Shown one piece after another: positions 42,821 through 53,975 of a stretch of 64,000 nucleotides of DNA (the first letter of the stretch is position 1; the number at the start of each line of letters is the position of its first letter). Source of the DNA: Tiliqua scincoides (Eukaryota; Chordata; Lepidosauria; Squamata; Scincidae); assembly GCF_035046505.1 (NCBI RefSeq), contig NC_089823.1:8536044-8600043 (forward strand), given 5' to 3'. Under the pieces are notes generated by a model that did not search any database, was not told the origin of the DNA, and was given only the letters and a program-made list of their open reading frames with translations. Both the position numbers and the translations under genes were made by a program.

Positions 42821-43925
42821 TAAAGTTGCCTCTCCATCATATTGGTTTTGTTCTCTCCAGTTTTCTAGATTAATCTTTTGTTGTCTTTTTTTCTAATTTT
42901 CTAATATTTTGTTTATTCTCATCTGCTTGGCCTTTAACAGCTTTCAGTTGCACACTAAGATCATTTAGTTAAAACATCCAGACTAACTTTAACCTGCAGA
43001 AATTGATTTGTGTGCTGCTGTCCCATCACCACTAATTTTTCTATATTGTCTTGTATTGTCTGCTTCCAATCTTTCCCTTTGGTTCCTCTTGTGTTAGTTT
43101 TCCCAAGTTTGACTCCAGGGTGGGAGAGCCCCTAACTTTCGCTCCTTTTCCTGTCATTCTTTTTCTTCCTTCTTATATCTTCTTTCCTGTAAAACTCAAA
43201 TATCTGTTATCACATATATCACTACAATTACCCATACATCACATCACATCATCAAAAAATCAACTGTTCACCCATAAAAACCAACACAAGGAAATTTTAA
43301 GTCAAATAAACCTTTGCCTTGCAATATTTTTAATGCCACTAGATGTCCTCAGCATATTGTCCTCCTTACTTCACTTGCCCTGTTCTTATCCTTGCAATGT
43401 CTTTTAAAATCCACTAGATGTCTTTTAAAATCCACTAGATGTTCTATTGTTTTGATTCTATTGTTTTGATTCTATTGCTTACGTTTGTTGCTATATCAAC
43501 CACATTCCGTTCCAGGAGATAGTCAAAACATGGAGATCTCCAGCCCTCTCCACAGGCACTCCAAGATCTCCACAGGAAAACGAAGCTGAGCATTTCAAAG
43601 CAAAGATTATATTCCAAAACGATTAATTTGTAATCCAACGAGTTTTAGATTTGTAAAGCTAGAGTTATGCTCTCATACTTCCATAACAAGCTGGGCAAAT
43701 CTCCTCCAAAGCTTCTTCTCACACAAGCAAACAAATGAGCGGAGAAAGCCTCCCCCCCTTCCTCTTCCCAGAGAGGGAAAACTTGCCCCTCCTTCTTCTT
43801 CCCTCCGGCAAAAGCTTAATCAGGCAGTCAATTAATCAATCAATGCCAGACACACACAGCAGACCACTCACTTAGTTCTTGCATTGCCCTTATGTCAGTG
43901 CTGGAAAGTTGGTTAGGATTGCAGC

Positions 43926-44623
43926 CTCCAATTCTCTCTCCATTGCTGCTGTACCAGCACAGTCTGGACATTCTGAATCATCTAGCAACACACCCCCTTT
44001 CCTGGGAAAGTATCTCTGGCTCCCTTACCCTGCTTCGCTCCCTCAAGCCAACAAAGGCTACTGCTAATTCCTGGGTTTGCTCCACAGACCTCTTTCTGCC
44101 TTCCAAACCCTGCTTTCAAACAGAATTGCCAGTCTTGGCTGTCTCGCCCTGTGACTCCTGCAACACATTGCACCCCATCCAGCAGGCATGGACTGGTAAT
44201 CTTGGTCCTTGGTGCAGCCTCATCACTGATCCACAAAATCCCCTCTATATTTCCTTGCTTGACTCATGTGGTGAAGTATACAGTAGCCCTGTCATATCCA
44301 CTAGGAGTACATTCCTACTGCTACCCAAACCAGGAAGATCGTAGAAAGCCCTATACTTACTGTGTTGCCACAAGGCACTTCAGGTTGCAACCAAAAGGGG
44401 GTCCAGAAACAGGTTGGAGGGCAAATGCTAACAGGTAGCAGGTTGGAGGGCTGCAAACAAAGATGGACAACAAGAGGAAGCAGACAGCACAGGAGACAGA
44501 GAAGATGGCTACAAGCAAAGACAGATGATTCATAAGCATGACAGGGGAATTTGTGAACCACAGATAACTGAAACCACAGAAACCGAGTCCATGGATAAAG
44601 GATTGCCACTGTATCTATTTTGG
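43926..44623. other. single-copy-like DNA
   Basis: Open frames on both strands without family resemblance; no repeat recognised. Confidence 0.35.
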
Positions 44624-44790
44624 GCGCAATCCTAACCAACTTTCCAGCACTGACATAGCTGTGCCAATGTGGTGTGCACTGCATCCTGCAGTGGGGAGGC
44701 AGTCAAGGGGGACCCCTCAAGGTAGGGCATGTTTCTTACCTTACCTTGGGGCTGCATTGCGGCTAGGTCAGTGCTGCTAGGATTGTGTCC
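44624..44790. mobile_element. small inverted-repeat element, uninterrupted
   Basis: GCGCAATCCTAACCAACTTT faces GTCAGTGCTGCTAGGATTGT. It is the empty relative of the element split by L1 at 37612-43925. Confidence 0.75.
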
Positions 44791-45794
44791 TTTATCTTTC
44801 TTTGCGTGAGTACTTTTGGTGTGTGTGAATGTTTAGGCTTTGTGTGAACGCCCCTACCCTATTATTGCCAACTTATCTCCATTTTGTTGCACCTTTCACC
44901 CTCTTCTCCCTCCTCATTCCCTGCTGAACCACTGAGCTGTGCCATTGGCCACCACACAGGATCCCAGCACAAGAGATCGTTTTCTCCTGTGTGCGCAGAT
45001 TAATGCACGCTTCAAAGCACATCCAGTAACACAAATTTTCAGCCCCACTGGACTGAGACTAGGTTCAACCACTCAAATAGCCTTTCCCCACAAAAGTGAT
45101 ACTGCTCCCCTAGTTCTCTCGTTTTAGCTTCTTGGGTCTTTGGGGTTAGCAACTTAAAAAGGCAGTATACAACAAAGAACCGAGATTAGCTGACGTCTCC
45201 ATCGCTCAGAACAGCCATTTTAAAGACAGATCCTGTCTGTGACAAGCTTCACATTACTGCAGGCATAGCAGTTGAGGGTTTGACTCCATACCTTCTGCCG
45301 TGGCCTTTATAGAATTCCCTGAGAGCAAGGGATTTGGCATTTCTTTCAGAAAATATCCATCAGCAACCTGTCTTGCACAAGACTGAGTAGCTGTTAAATG
45401 GGACAGGCACATTTATAACCAGTAGAATGGCAGAATTTGCATACCTCACAGCTGGAACGCAGGGAAAATGGTGCAGGAGAATCTGGTGCACTCGATGGGG
45501 GATGATTTGTATTGATGATAACTCCTTGGCTGTCATGTGTTGGATTCTTATTGATGCTGTAATTAGTCTGATTTTTTTTTCTTGCTCTGTATTTGCAAAA
45601 AGTGTTCTTTTTTTGGTATTTCTCTTTGATTGTCATATGGTCCAATGGCCTGTACAATAAACAATCTGCTAGATATCTTTGCAACAGACGGTGTGTAGAC
45701 TGTGTTCATTTTGGAAGGTGTGAACTTTCCCCCTTTTTTGATAGCACTCCCTTTTTCCAAACATTGGCATCCCATGTTCTGGGTAGTTTGTGGA
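44791..45794. other. single-copy-like DNA
   Basis: About 1 kb without recognised repeats; short frames only. Confidence 0.35.
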
Positions 45795-46155
45795 TGCAAT
45801 CGAGGAAAAGTCCATCACAGGTTTACAAACCATGACAAGTGTGTGCAACTTCCTGATTTTCAAAATAGGCTACCTTAGAATGCCAGATGCAAGGGAGTGG
45901 CAACAGGATGTAAATATAAGAACATAAGAACAGCCCCACTGGATCAGGCCACATGCCCATCTAGTCCAGCTTCCTGTATCTCACAGCGGCCCACCAAATG
46001 CCCCAGGGAGCACACCAGATAACAAGAGACCTCATCCTGGTGCATATCTTGTTGTCTTGGGTGCTCACAGGCATCTGGTGGGCCACTGTGAGATACAGGA
46101 AGCTGGACTAGAAGGGCCTTTGGTCTGATCCAGCAGGGCTCTTCTAATGTTCTTT
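45795..46155 (+). mobile_element. older CR1 3' end split by a young CR1
   Basis: The pieces 45795-45915 and 46045-46155 read GTGTGCAACTTCCTGATTTT, then CACTGTGAGATACAGGAAGC and GGGCTCTTCTAATGTTC. The interruption is at AGGATGTAAAT / ATCTTGTTG. Confidence 0.85.
45916..46044 (-). mobile_element. young CR1 3' terminus nested in CR1
   Basis: 129 bp of the CR1 3' UTR on the minus strand, from ATAAGAACATAAGAACAGCC to the GATGAGGTCTC region. Severely 5'-truncated. Confidence 0.9.
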
Positions 46156-46446
46156 TGTCTGATTTTCACTCTTGTGCATTGTCCCCCATTCAGTGTGTGT
46201 CCAGCTATTTTGTATGGTGCAAAGTTACTGCTAGTTAGTTTCCCATTGAAAGCACAGACCAACTAGGATAGCTGCTTTGCAGAGCTGCAAAATCTGTTTT
46301 CCATTTAGACCTGGTGGCCTCTGCCAAGCTCTTTCTAATTAATTCTTTGTTTAAAAGATAGACCTGGTCTGCTATTTTGAATCACGTCAGAGGCATAGCT
46401 AGGTCATTTGACACCCGGGGCCCATAAATTTTTGTCACCCGATATG

Positions 46447-46450
46447 ACTT

Positions 46451-46485
<35 letters not shown>

Positions 46486-46605
46486 TATTAATTATTATTT
46501 TTATACCACCCTTCCTCTGAGCAGCTCAGGGTGGTGTACATGGTTCCTCCCCTTATTTTGTCCTCACAACAACCCTGTGAGGCAGGTGAGACAGAGAGTG
46601 TAATA
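46447..46605 (-). repeat. (AATC)n and MIR-like SINE 3' half
   Basis: About eight AATC units are followed by CAGCTCAGGGTGGTGTACAT and CACAACAACCCTGTGAGG, the minus-strand 3' half of the SINE at 23345-23575. Confidence 0.7.
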
Positions 46606-46812
46606 GTCATGACATGGAATTAATAACAATAACGGCCAGAAAAATAAATGCAGTGAATATTTCCCCACAAGCAATGGATGGAATTCTGCAGCAGATGGTA
46701 TGTAACATGATGGTATTATTGCTAAAAGCCGCAATTTCCAGAATTTTGGTCACTAGGGTGTCAGCTGCCTCCCCCCCCCTCCCATGTCTCATTGGCCTGT
46801 TCTGAATTAAGG

Positions 46813-47500
46813 CAGTGGTTCTCAAACTTTTAACACTGAAACCCATTTTTTAGAAAGACAATCTGTCCAGGACCCACCAGAAGTGATGTCATGGCTGGAA
46901 GTGACATCATCAAGCAAAATAAAATTATTATAAATAATTAAAGTAAAGAAAACCGGATAAATAAGGGGAAGCCAGCCCTGTTTCACCAAGTGCATTTTCT
47001 CTGTAGCCTGCCTGCAATAACACCCCTTACACACACACACACACACACAGATAAAGCAGTGAGATTTTCAGCCCTCCCCAGTGCCCACCTTACCAGCTCA
47101 AGCCTCTGGTTTATTCTTTGGGGGGGGGGGCTGTCTTCTGGAGCATTTGCTGAGCTCCGCTTTCATTAGATGGGGAGCACGCAGCTAGCCTTGCATTCCT
47201 CTTTGCCTGACTTGACCAGGAGCCAAGGCACATTTGCTTACTCGCGAGTAAACGCGACCGTGTGGCTTACTTTCACTTTCCATAGGGCTCAATACATTCG
47301 TCTGCTTGGAGGGAGGGACTTCCTTCTTGGGTGTTTTTTCGGGGCTGCTTTCATTAGACAGGAACCATTCTGGTATCACTGGATTCCTCTCAGCCTGCCC
47401 TTTCCGACAAACTATTGCAAGTTCGCCTACTTGCGGGTAACCGCACAATATGGCTCAGTTTCATTTTCCATAGGGTTCAATGCATTTTTTGGTTTCTGGT
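46813..47500 (+). mobile_element. hAT element with internal repeats, right end not found
   Basis: The left end is CAGTGGTTCTCAAACTTTT. The interior repeats two units sharing TTTC(A)CTTTTCCATAGGG, as in 10601-11223. The right terminus is missing or too worn to place. Confidence 0.6.
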
Positions 47501-47694
47501 TTTTTTGGCCATAACCAGTTTTTTGCACTGCATTCCACTGGACATTCCGCATCCAACAGTATATAACTTGATGGGGTTACTCATAACCTCCACGATGTTA
47601 GCGATGTTGGGGCATTTGTGGTGTTACACCCCCCCAAGGGTGGTACCCAGAATGGACCACCCCCGCCCCCCACTAGCTATGCCATTGAATCACG

Positions 47695-48615
47695 CTCCTG
47701 CCCATCTGTTCCCCATGGACAGGGCAGACCCAGTTAGTTACTGTGTATCACATTGGGTTTAAGGATGAAGCAAGGATGCAAGACATGAGGGTACCCTGCT
47801 TGAGCATATTTAAGGTGAGCATACCAGCCCACCACAATCAGGTAAACTTTGATTGGGGTCACACCCCACCTTGCAGGGTGAGTAGCAGGCAGTCCAGGGG
47901 TGGGAAGGGGAGCATCTTGATAGTAGCAGCCACTGAGATCAAATGCTCCTGGCCCAAGCCTTACATGGCCCCCTTGAGATGGGGGGGAAAATGAGGCAAG
48001 AATACGTGATTCTTTAATGTCCACGTACTTAGGTTAAGTCATAATTAATGCACATTTCTTGGCCATAAATCCTGATTGAGTGCAGGCCGCTTTAAGTGCT
48101 ATTTGAAAGAAAGCCACTTTAAAAATGTTTCCAGCCCAGATAGTAAAAATGCAAATAAAATATATAGATAAGAAAATATATCGAAAAGAAAAAAGAAAAC
48201 ACTAGGCAGTGAATGATTTGACACTTTCACCACAGTTTCTGTGGAAAAAAAGAAAAAGAAAAGAGCATAGCTTCTCCCAGATTACATTGATTTGATTTAA
48301 CAAGAGTGGTTCCTCCCAAGAGGCAAATGAGTGATGGATTAGAGAGCATAGTGTGAATATTATATCACACTAAACAGAAAGCAGGGATGCCGAAAGTATG
48401 GAAAAGCAATTCTATGATCTATAATTGAGTGACTATTTTTTATCAGCAACTTGATCTGAATTTTCTGCACCAGTGGGGCTCCATATTGATTCACACCACT
48501 ATCCAGGCTTGCCTGTTGGTACTTTTCACTGGGAGGGGAGGCGAGAGGTGGAATCCGGAAAAACAGCAAATAAAAATGGCGGTGAATGGGTCAGTTGTGA
48601 GGACTTTTGCAGCAT
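47695..48615. other. single-copy stretch, 48030-48420 AT-rich
   Basis: 48030-48420 has no repeat signature and includes ATGCAAATAAAAT near 48150. A candidate for constrained host DNA; untested. Confidence 0.35.
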
Positions 48616-49412
48616 ATACCGGGTAAGATGGTGGAATGCCTCATCAAAGATAGAATCTCAAAACACATAGATGAACAGGCCTTGCTGGCGGAGAATCAGC
48701 ACTGAGTGTGGTGATGGCGACTGGCCTGGACGCCTTTAAAAGGGGATTGGACAAGTTTCTGGAGGAAAAATTCATTACGGGGTACAAGCCATGATGTGTA
48801 TGCGCAACCTCCTGATTTTAGAAATGGGCTATGTCAGAATGCCAGATGCAAGGGAGAGCACCAGGATGAGGTCTCTTGTTATCTGGTGTGCTCCCTGGGG
48901 CATTTGGTGGGCCGCTGTGAGATGCAGGAAGCTGGACTAGATGGGCCTATGGCCTGAACCAGTGGGGCTGTTCTTATGTTCTTAACTACAATTCCCAGGA
49001 AGCCTTGCAGGTCTCTTGTTATCTGGCGTGCTCCCTGGGGCATTTGGTGGGCCGCTGTGAGATACAGGAAGCTGGACTGGATGGGCCTATGGCCTGAACC
49101 AGTGGGGCTGTTCTTATGTTCTTAACTACAATTCCCAGGAAGCCTTGCAGGTCTCTTGTTATCTGGCGTGCTCCCTGGGGCATTTGGTGAGCCGCTGTGA
49201 GATGCAGGAAGCTGGATTAGATGGGCCTATGGCCTGAACCAGTGGGGCTGTTCTTATGTTCTTAACTACAATTCCCAGGAAGCCTTGCAGGTCTCTTGTT
49301 ATCTGGTGTGCTCCCTGGGCATTTGGTGGGCCGCTGTGAGATACAGGAAGCTGGACTAGATGGGCCTATGGCCTGATCCAGTGGGGCTGTTCTTATGTTC
49401 TTATGTTCTTAG
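48616..49412 (+). mobile_element. CR1 LINE with internal deletion and four-unit 3'-end tandem array
   Basis: 48616-48705 is RT-domain sequence (GKMVECLIKDRISKHIDEQA region) joined directly to the ORF2 C-terminus at 48706. The 3' end is then iterated: GTCTCTTGTTATCTGG starts units at 48871, 49011, 49151 and 49291, an exact 140-bp period. Units 1-3 each end in ACTACAATTCCCAGGAAGCC + TTGCAG (48985-49010, 49125-49150, 49265-49290). The last unit ends in the normal TTCTTATG repeats. Confidence 0.95.
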
Positions 49413-49477
49413 GAAGCTTGGTCAGTGACTGAACAGAGCAGCAAAGAGCATGCTCACGTTCTCAGATGAGAGACTCC

Positions 49478-49675
49478 AGAAATAAGTTTTGCAGGGAGCC
49501 TCACCATGGCATGCAAGCGACCTCTCCCCTCCCTTTCAGAGCCATTCCGGGCAGGGCGAGCAAAATGGAGACATATGCCGGGCTTCAAGGAAGAGGGGGA
49601 GGGGCCCCTTGTATGCTGCAGTGACGCTCCTTGCAAATGTAGTGCTTTGCAAACCACTCTAGCTGCACCACTGGT
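49478..49675. mobile_element. foldback hAT element, left terminus missing
   Basis: AAGTTTTGCAGGGAGCCTCA faces GTGACGCTCCTTGCAAATGT, and the right end is CTCTAGCTGCACCACTG. The outer ~30 bp of the left arm are absent. Confidence 0.7.
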
Positions 49676-49827
49676 GCCAAATAATGCATGAGATGGCAGG
49701 TTTTCCCTTTGGATCTGCCTTTCTTGTCCATGGGCAGCGACAGAACAGCGACACTTGAACCAGACTTGAACCAGAACCAGAACACTTGGACCAGAATGGA
49801 ACCAGACTGCTGGCACATAACATTAAA

Positions 49828-52660
49828 AAGGTGGCAGAGCAGCTTTTAAACTGATCCCTGGGGGAAGGCCGACAGAAGCCGAGGGGCATCCGGTTCGGGA
49901 CTCCTCATTCCTATGTGACGAGGATGGGGAGGTTAGAGAACAACAAGGTAAAGACAGAGTAGGAGAAGAAATTGGGAATGGTAGCATGATAGGATGTGAT
50001 AGACGTTTTGGCACAGTGAGAGGATGCAGGGACAAAGGAGCTAATAAGCAGCCCATCCAGAGGTTAAAAGAGAAGATGTTTCAGACCTTATTGATAAATT
50101 AAAGATCTATAAGTCACCAGGCCCTGATGGCATCCACCCAAGAGTTATTAAAGAATTGAAGAATGAAGTTGCTGATCTCTTGACTAAAATATGCAACGTG
50201 CCTCAAAACAGCCACGATGCCAGAGGATTGGAGGATAGCAAATGTCACACCGATCTTTAAAAAGGGAAAGAGGGGGGACCCGGGAAACTATAGGCCGGTC
50301 AGCCTAACATCTATACCAAGTAAGATGGTGGAATGCCTCATCAAAGATAGAATCTCAAAACACATAGACGAACAGGCCTTGCTGAGGGAGAATCAGCATG
50401 GCTTCTGTAAGGGTAAGTCTTGCCTCACGAACCTTATAGAATTCTTTGAAAAGGTCAACAGGCATGTGGATGCAGGAGAACCCGTGGACATTATATATCT
50501 AGACTTTCAGAAGGCAACACGGTCCCTCATCAAAGGCTACTGAAAAAACTCCACAGTCAGGGAATTAGAGGGCAGGTCCTCTCCTGGATTGAGAACTGGT
50601 TGAAGACCAGGAAATAAAGAGTGGGTGTCAATGGGCAATTTTCACAATGGAGAGAGGTGAAAAGCGGTGTGCCCCAAGGATCTGTCCTGGGACTGGTGCT
50701 CTTCAACCTCTTCATAAATGACCTGGAGACAGGGTTGAGCAGTGAGGTGGTTAAGTTTGCAGACGACACCAAACTTTTCCGAGTGGTGAAGACCAGAAGT
50801 GATTGTGAGGAGCTCCAGAAGGATCTCTCCAAACTGGCAGAATGGGCAACAAAATGGAAGATGCGCTTCAATGTCAGTAAGTGTAAAGTCATGCACATTG
50901 GAACAAAAAATCAAAACTTCACATAGAGGCTGATGGGTTCTGAGCTGTCTGTGACAGATCAGAAGAGAGATCTTGGGGCGGTGGTGGACAGGTCGATGAA
51001 AGTGTCGACCCAATGTGCGGCAGCAGTAAAGAAGGCCAATTCTATGCTTGGGATCATTAGAAAAGGTATTGAGAACAAAATGGCTAATATTATAGTGTCT
51101 TTGAACAAATCTGGAGTATTGTGTCCAGTTCTGGTCGCCACATCTCAAAAAGGATATTGTGGAAATGGAAAAGGTGCAAAAGAGAGCGACTAAGTTGCTT
51201 ACTGGGCTGGGGCACCTTCCTTATGAGGAAAGGCTATGGCTCTTCAGTCTAGAAAAGAGACGCTTGAGGGGAGGATGGGAAGGATTATGCATGGGAAGGA
51301 TAAAGTGGATAGAGAGATGCTCTTTACACTCTCACATAACACCAGAACCAGGGGGCATTCACTAAAATTGAGTGTTGGGAGAGTTAGGACAGACAAAAGA
51401 AAATATTTCTTTACTCTGCATGTGGTTGGTCTGTGGAACTCTTTGCTGCAAGATGTGGTGATGGGATCTGGCCTGGTTGCCTTTAAAAGGGATTGGACAA
51501 GTTTCTGGCATAAGAACATAAGAACAGCCCCACTGGATCAGGCCACAGGCCCATCTAGTCCAGCTTCCTGTATCTCACAGCGGCCCACCAAATGCCCCAG
51601 GGAGCACACCAGATAACAAGAGACCTCATCCTGGTGACCTCCCCTGCATCTGGCATTCTGACATAACCCATTTCTAAAATCAGGAGGTTCCGCATACACA
51701 TCATGGCTTGTACCCCATAATGGATTTTTCCTCCAGAAACTTGTCCAATCCCTTTTTAAAGGCGTCTAGGCTAGACGCCAGCACCACATCCTGTGGCAAG
51801 GAGTTCCACAGACCGACCACACGCTGAGTAAAGAAGTATTTTCTTCTGTCTGTTCTAACCCGCCCAACACTCAATTTTAGTGGATGTCCCCTGGTTCTGG
51901 TATTATGTGAGAGTGTAAAGAGCATCTCCCTATCCACTCTGTCCATTCCCTGCATAATTTTGTATGTCCCAATCATGTCCCCCCTCAAGCGTCTCTTTTC
52001 TAGGCTGAAGAGGCCCAAACGCCGTAGCCTTTCCTTGTGAGGAAGATGCCCCAGCCCCGTAATCATCTTAGTCGCTCTCTTTTGCACCTTTTCCATTTCC
52101 ACTATGTCTTTTTTGAGACGCGGCGACCAGAACTGGACACAATACTCCAGGTGTGACCTTATCATAGATTTGTACAACGGCATTATAATACTAGCCGTTT
52201 TGTTCTCAATACCCTTCCTAATGATCCCAAGCATAGAATTGGCCTTCTTCACTGCCGCCGCACATTGGGTCGACACTTTCATCGACCTGTCCACCACTAC
52301 CCCAAGATCTCTCTCCTGATCTGTCACAGACAGCTCAGAACCCATCAGCCTCTATGTGAAGTTTTGATTTTTTGTTCCAATGTGCATGACTTTACACTTA
52401 CTGACATTGAAGCGCATCTGCCATTTTGCTGCCCATTCTGCCATAAAAATCCATTACGGGTTACAAGCCATGAAGTGTATGTGCAACCTCCTGATTTTAG
52501 AAATGGGCTATGTCAGAATGTCAGGTGCAAGGGAGGGCACCAGGATGAGGTCTCTTGTTATCAGGTGTGTTCCCTGGGGCATTTGGTGGGCCGCTGTGAG
52601 ATACAGGAAGCTGGACTAGATGGGCCTATGGCCTGATCCAGTGGGGCTGTTGTTCTTATG
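49828..52660 (+). mobile_element. CR1 LINE, long copy split by an inverted CR1
   Basis: 50059-51508 encodes ORF2 from EVKREDVSDLIDKL through PEDWRIANVTPIFKKGKRGD, the LDFQKA block, SGVPQGSVLGLVLF and FADDTKLFRVVKTRSDCEEL to the C-terminus, with frame breaks (for example near 50515). It resumes at 52444 with the 3' UTR, ending 52660. 49828-50058 (CCGACAGAAGCCGAGGGGCA) may be the CR1 5' region fused by deletion to the RT part; that is inference. Confidence 0.85.
51509..52443 (-). mobile_element. young CR1 inserted head-on into CR1
   Basis: The 3' end is ATAAGAACATAAGAAC at 51509. ORF2 C-terminal sequence is open on the minus strand for 214 codons from 52345 to 51701 (MGSELSVTDQERDLGVVVDR to IMGYKP). 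It is 5'-truncated at the QMRFNVSKCK region. With the host copy it forms a long inverted repeat. Confidence 0.95.
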
Positions 52661-53390
52661 ACACCTTTGTCTCTGCCTTCACCACCTCCTTGTCCCCTCT
52701 GCTGCTTCCAGCATGTTCTGCCCAGCCTATTTGCTTGAAGAAGTGGACTGGCAGGAGGCAGTGGAGATGGCAAATAAGATAGAGGGGAAGGGTCTCTCTG
52801 CCACTGCCACCTCCTTCTCGCCTGTCCAGCTTCCTCTTCAAACAATTCCGTTGGGTAGAGGATTCTGGACTAGCATGCACCACCTAGTCAATTTGCTTGA
52901 AGAAGTGGCCAGGTGGCCAAGAAGGAGGTGGCAGAAGTGGACTGATGCTCTTTTTGATTGCTTGGATGAAGGGGCAATCGTAACTAGTCCCCCCACAGCC
53001 TCTGTCTCCAGCACCTCCCAGAGAGGTGGATCACTGTAGCTTTGATCCTCTGCTCACTTGTTCTGAGTGAGCAAGAAGAGGATCAGAGTGCAAGGTGATG
53101 TGGTTGGTTGGGTGGTGGGTCAGGAGAGGTCATGGGCAGGTCCGGGGGTATAGTGTACCCCAGCACCTTCTGTAGCCTGCTACTGGAAAAAGCCACTTGG
53201 TTCTCATGGGTGGACCAGCAGAGGCTTGGGGAGTGGCTGATTCACATGCACTTAACCCCCTACTACATATGCAAAGTGATTGCTGGATTAGGCTGATAAA
53301 CCTGAAGACAGCACTTTTTCCCACTCATCAGAATAGTCTGCAGATCATTAACCAGCCTAGAGCTGGAAAATCTCTCTGAGATGAAGGGGG
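52661..53390. other. unassigned, short direct and inverted repeats
   Basis: TTTGCTTGAAGAAGTGG occurs at about 52730 and 52890, and an inverted relative (CCAGCTTCCTCTTCAAAC) lies near 52827. It could be a worn inverted-repeat element. No gene seen. Confidence 0.4.
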
Positions 53391-53880
53391 GAAAAATGAA
53401 AAGGGCATCATTTAATAATGATTCCTTGACTCCTGACCCTTCCGCTCCACACTCCGAGGCCCAAACCTTGATGTGGAAAATTTTTCAGATTGGATTCTCA
53501 TTTCTGTCAGCTTAGATCAGTGTAGCTGGAAGAGGTTGCCATCAAATTGTGTGTTTTTTAAGACGTACTGTTCGATCTTAATTAAAGCCCTGTTGAAACG
53601 CCCTCAGTAAAATGAACTCATTGAAAGAGCAGATAATTTAAGATCATCTACTGAGGCCTACTTCTGCAATGCAGGATATAAAATTTTTATTTGATCTTAT
53701 AATATAAATATAATTAGATAAGAAGGGAAAGGTTCACTTCTCTTTCGTACTGCTCATCAAAACTCTATACTCTTTTTCAATCTGAGCCTTAGATGAATTG
53801 CCATTGGGGCTCTGCAGGATACTGGTCCCAGAAACACAACCCCATTGGCCTTTACACATCCACACACACACATACTAAAA
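53391..53880. other. single-copy stretch, candidate conserved non-coding DNA
   Basis: No repeat signature for nearly 500 bp. AT-rich motifs include TTAATTAAAGCCCTG and AGCAGATAATTTAAGATC. Function unknown. Confidence 0.4.
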
Positions 53881-53968
53881 GCCCAATCCTATCCATACCT
53901 ATTCAAAAGTAAATCCCATTACAGTCAATGAGACTTACTCCCAGGTAAGTGTGGATAAGATTGCAGTC
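53881..53968. repeat. short palindromic interspersed repeat (copy 5)
   Basis: GTAAATCCCATTACAGTC faces AATGAGACTTACTCCCAGG; ends in GGATAAGATTGCAG. Confidence 0.7.
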
Positions 53969-53975
53969 TTACTAA

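Larger units (their letters stand above)
37758..43878 (-). mobile_element. L1 LINE, near full length, with two nested CR1s
   Basis: It is flanked by a perfect 15-bp duplication TTGCATTGCCCTTAT (37743-37757 and 43879-43893), so both ends are fixed. The coding strand is minus: 5' UTR (43878 to about 42900), ORF1, ORF2 endonuclease, reverse transcriptase, Cys-rich C-terminus, then an A-rich 3' end at 37758. CR1 insertions at 38265-38924 and 39934-40211 account for about 940 bp, leaving about 5.2 kb. ORF2 has several frame breaks, so it is inactive. Confidence 0.95.
37612..43925. mobile_element. small inverted-repeat element split by L1
   Basis: The pieces are 37612-37757 and 43894-43925. The ends GCAATCCTAACCAACTTTCC and GGAAAGTTGGTTAGGATTGC are inverted copies. 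Rejoined across the L1 duplication it is about 178 bp, against 167 bp for the uninterrupted relative at 44624-44790. Class unknown. Confidence 0.85.
46387..47686. mobile_element. 1.3-kb hAT element with a nested hAT
   Basis: The ends are TCAGAGGCATAGCTAGG and CCACTAGCTATGCCATT. The perfect duplication GAATCACG lies at 46379-46386 and 47687-47694. The interior holds (AATC)n, an old SINE tail and a second hAT from 46813. Confidence 0.9.
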
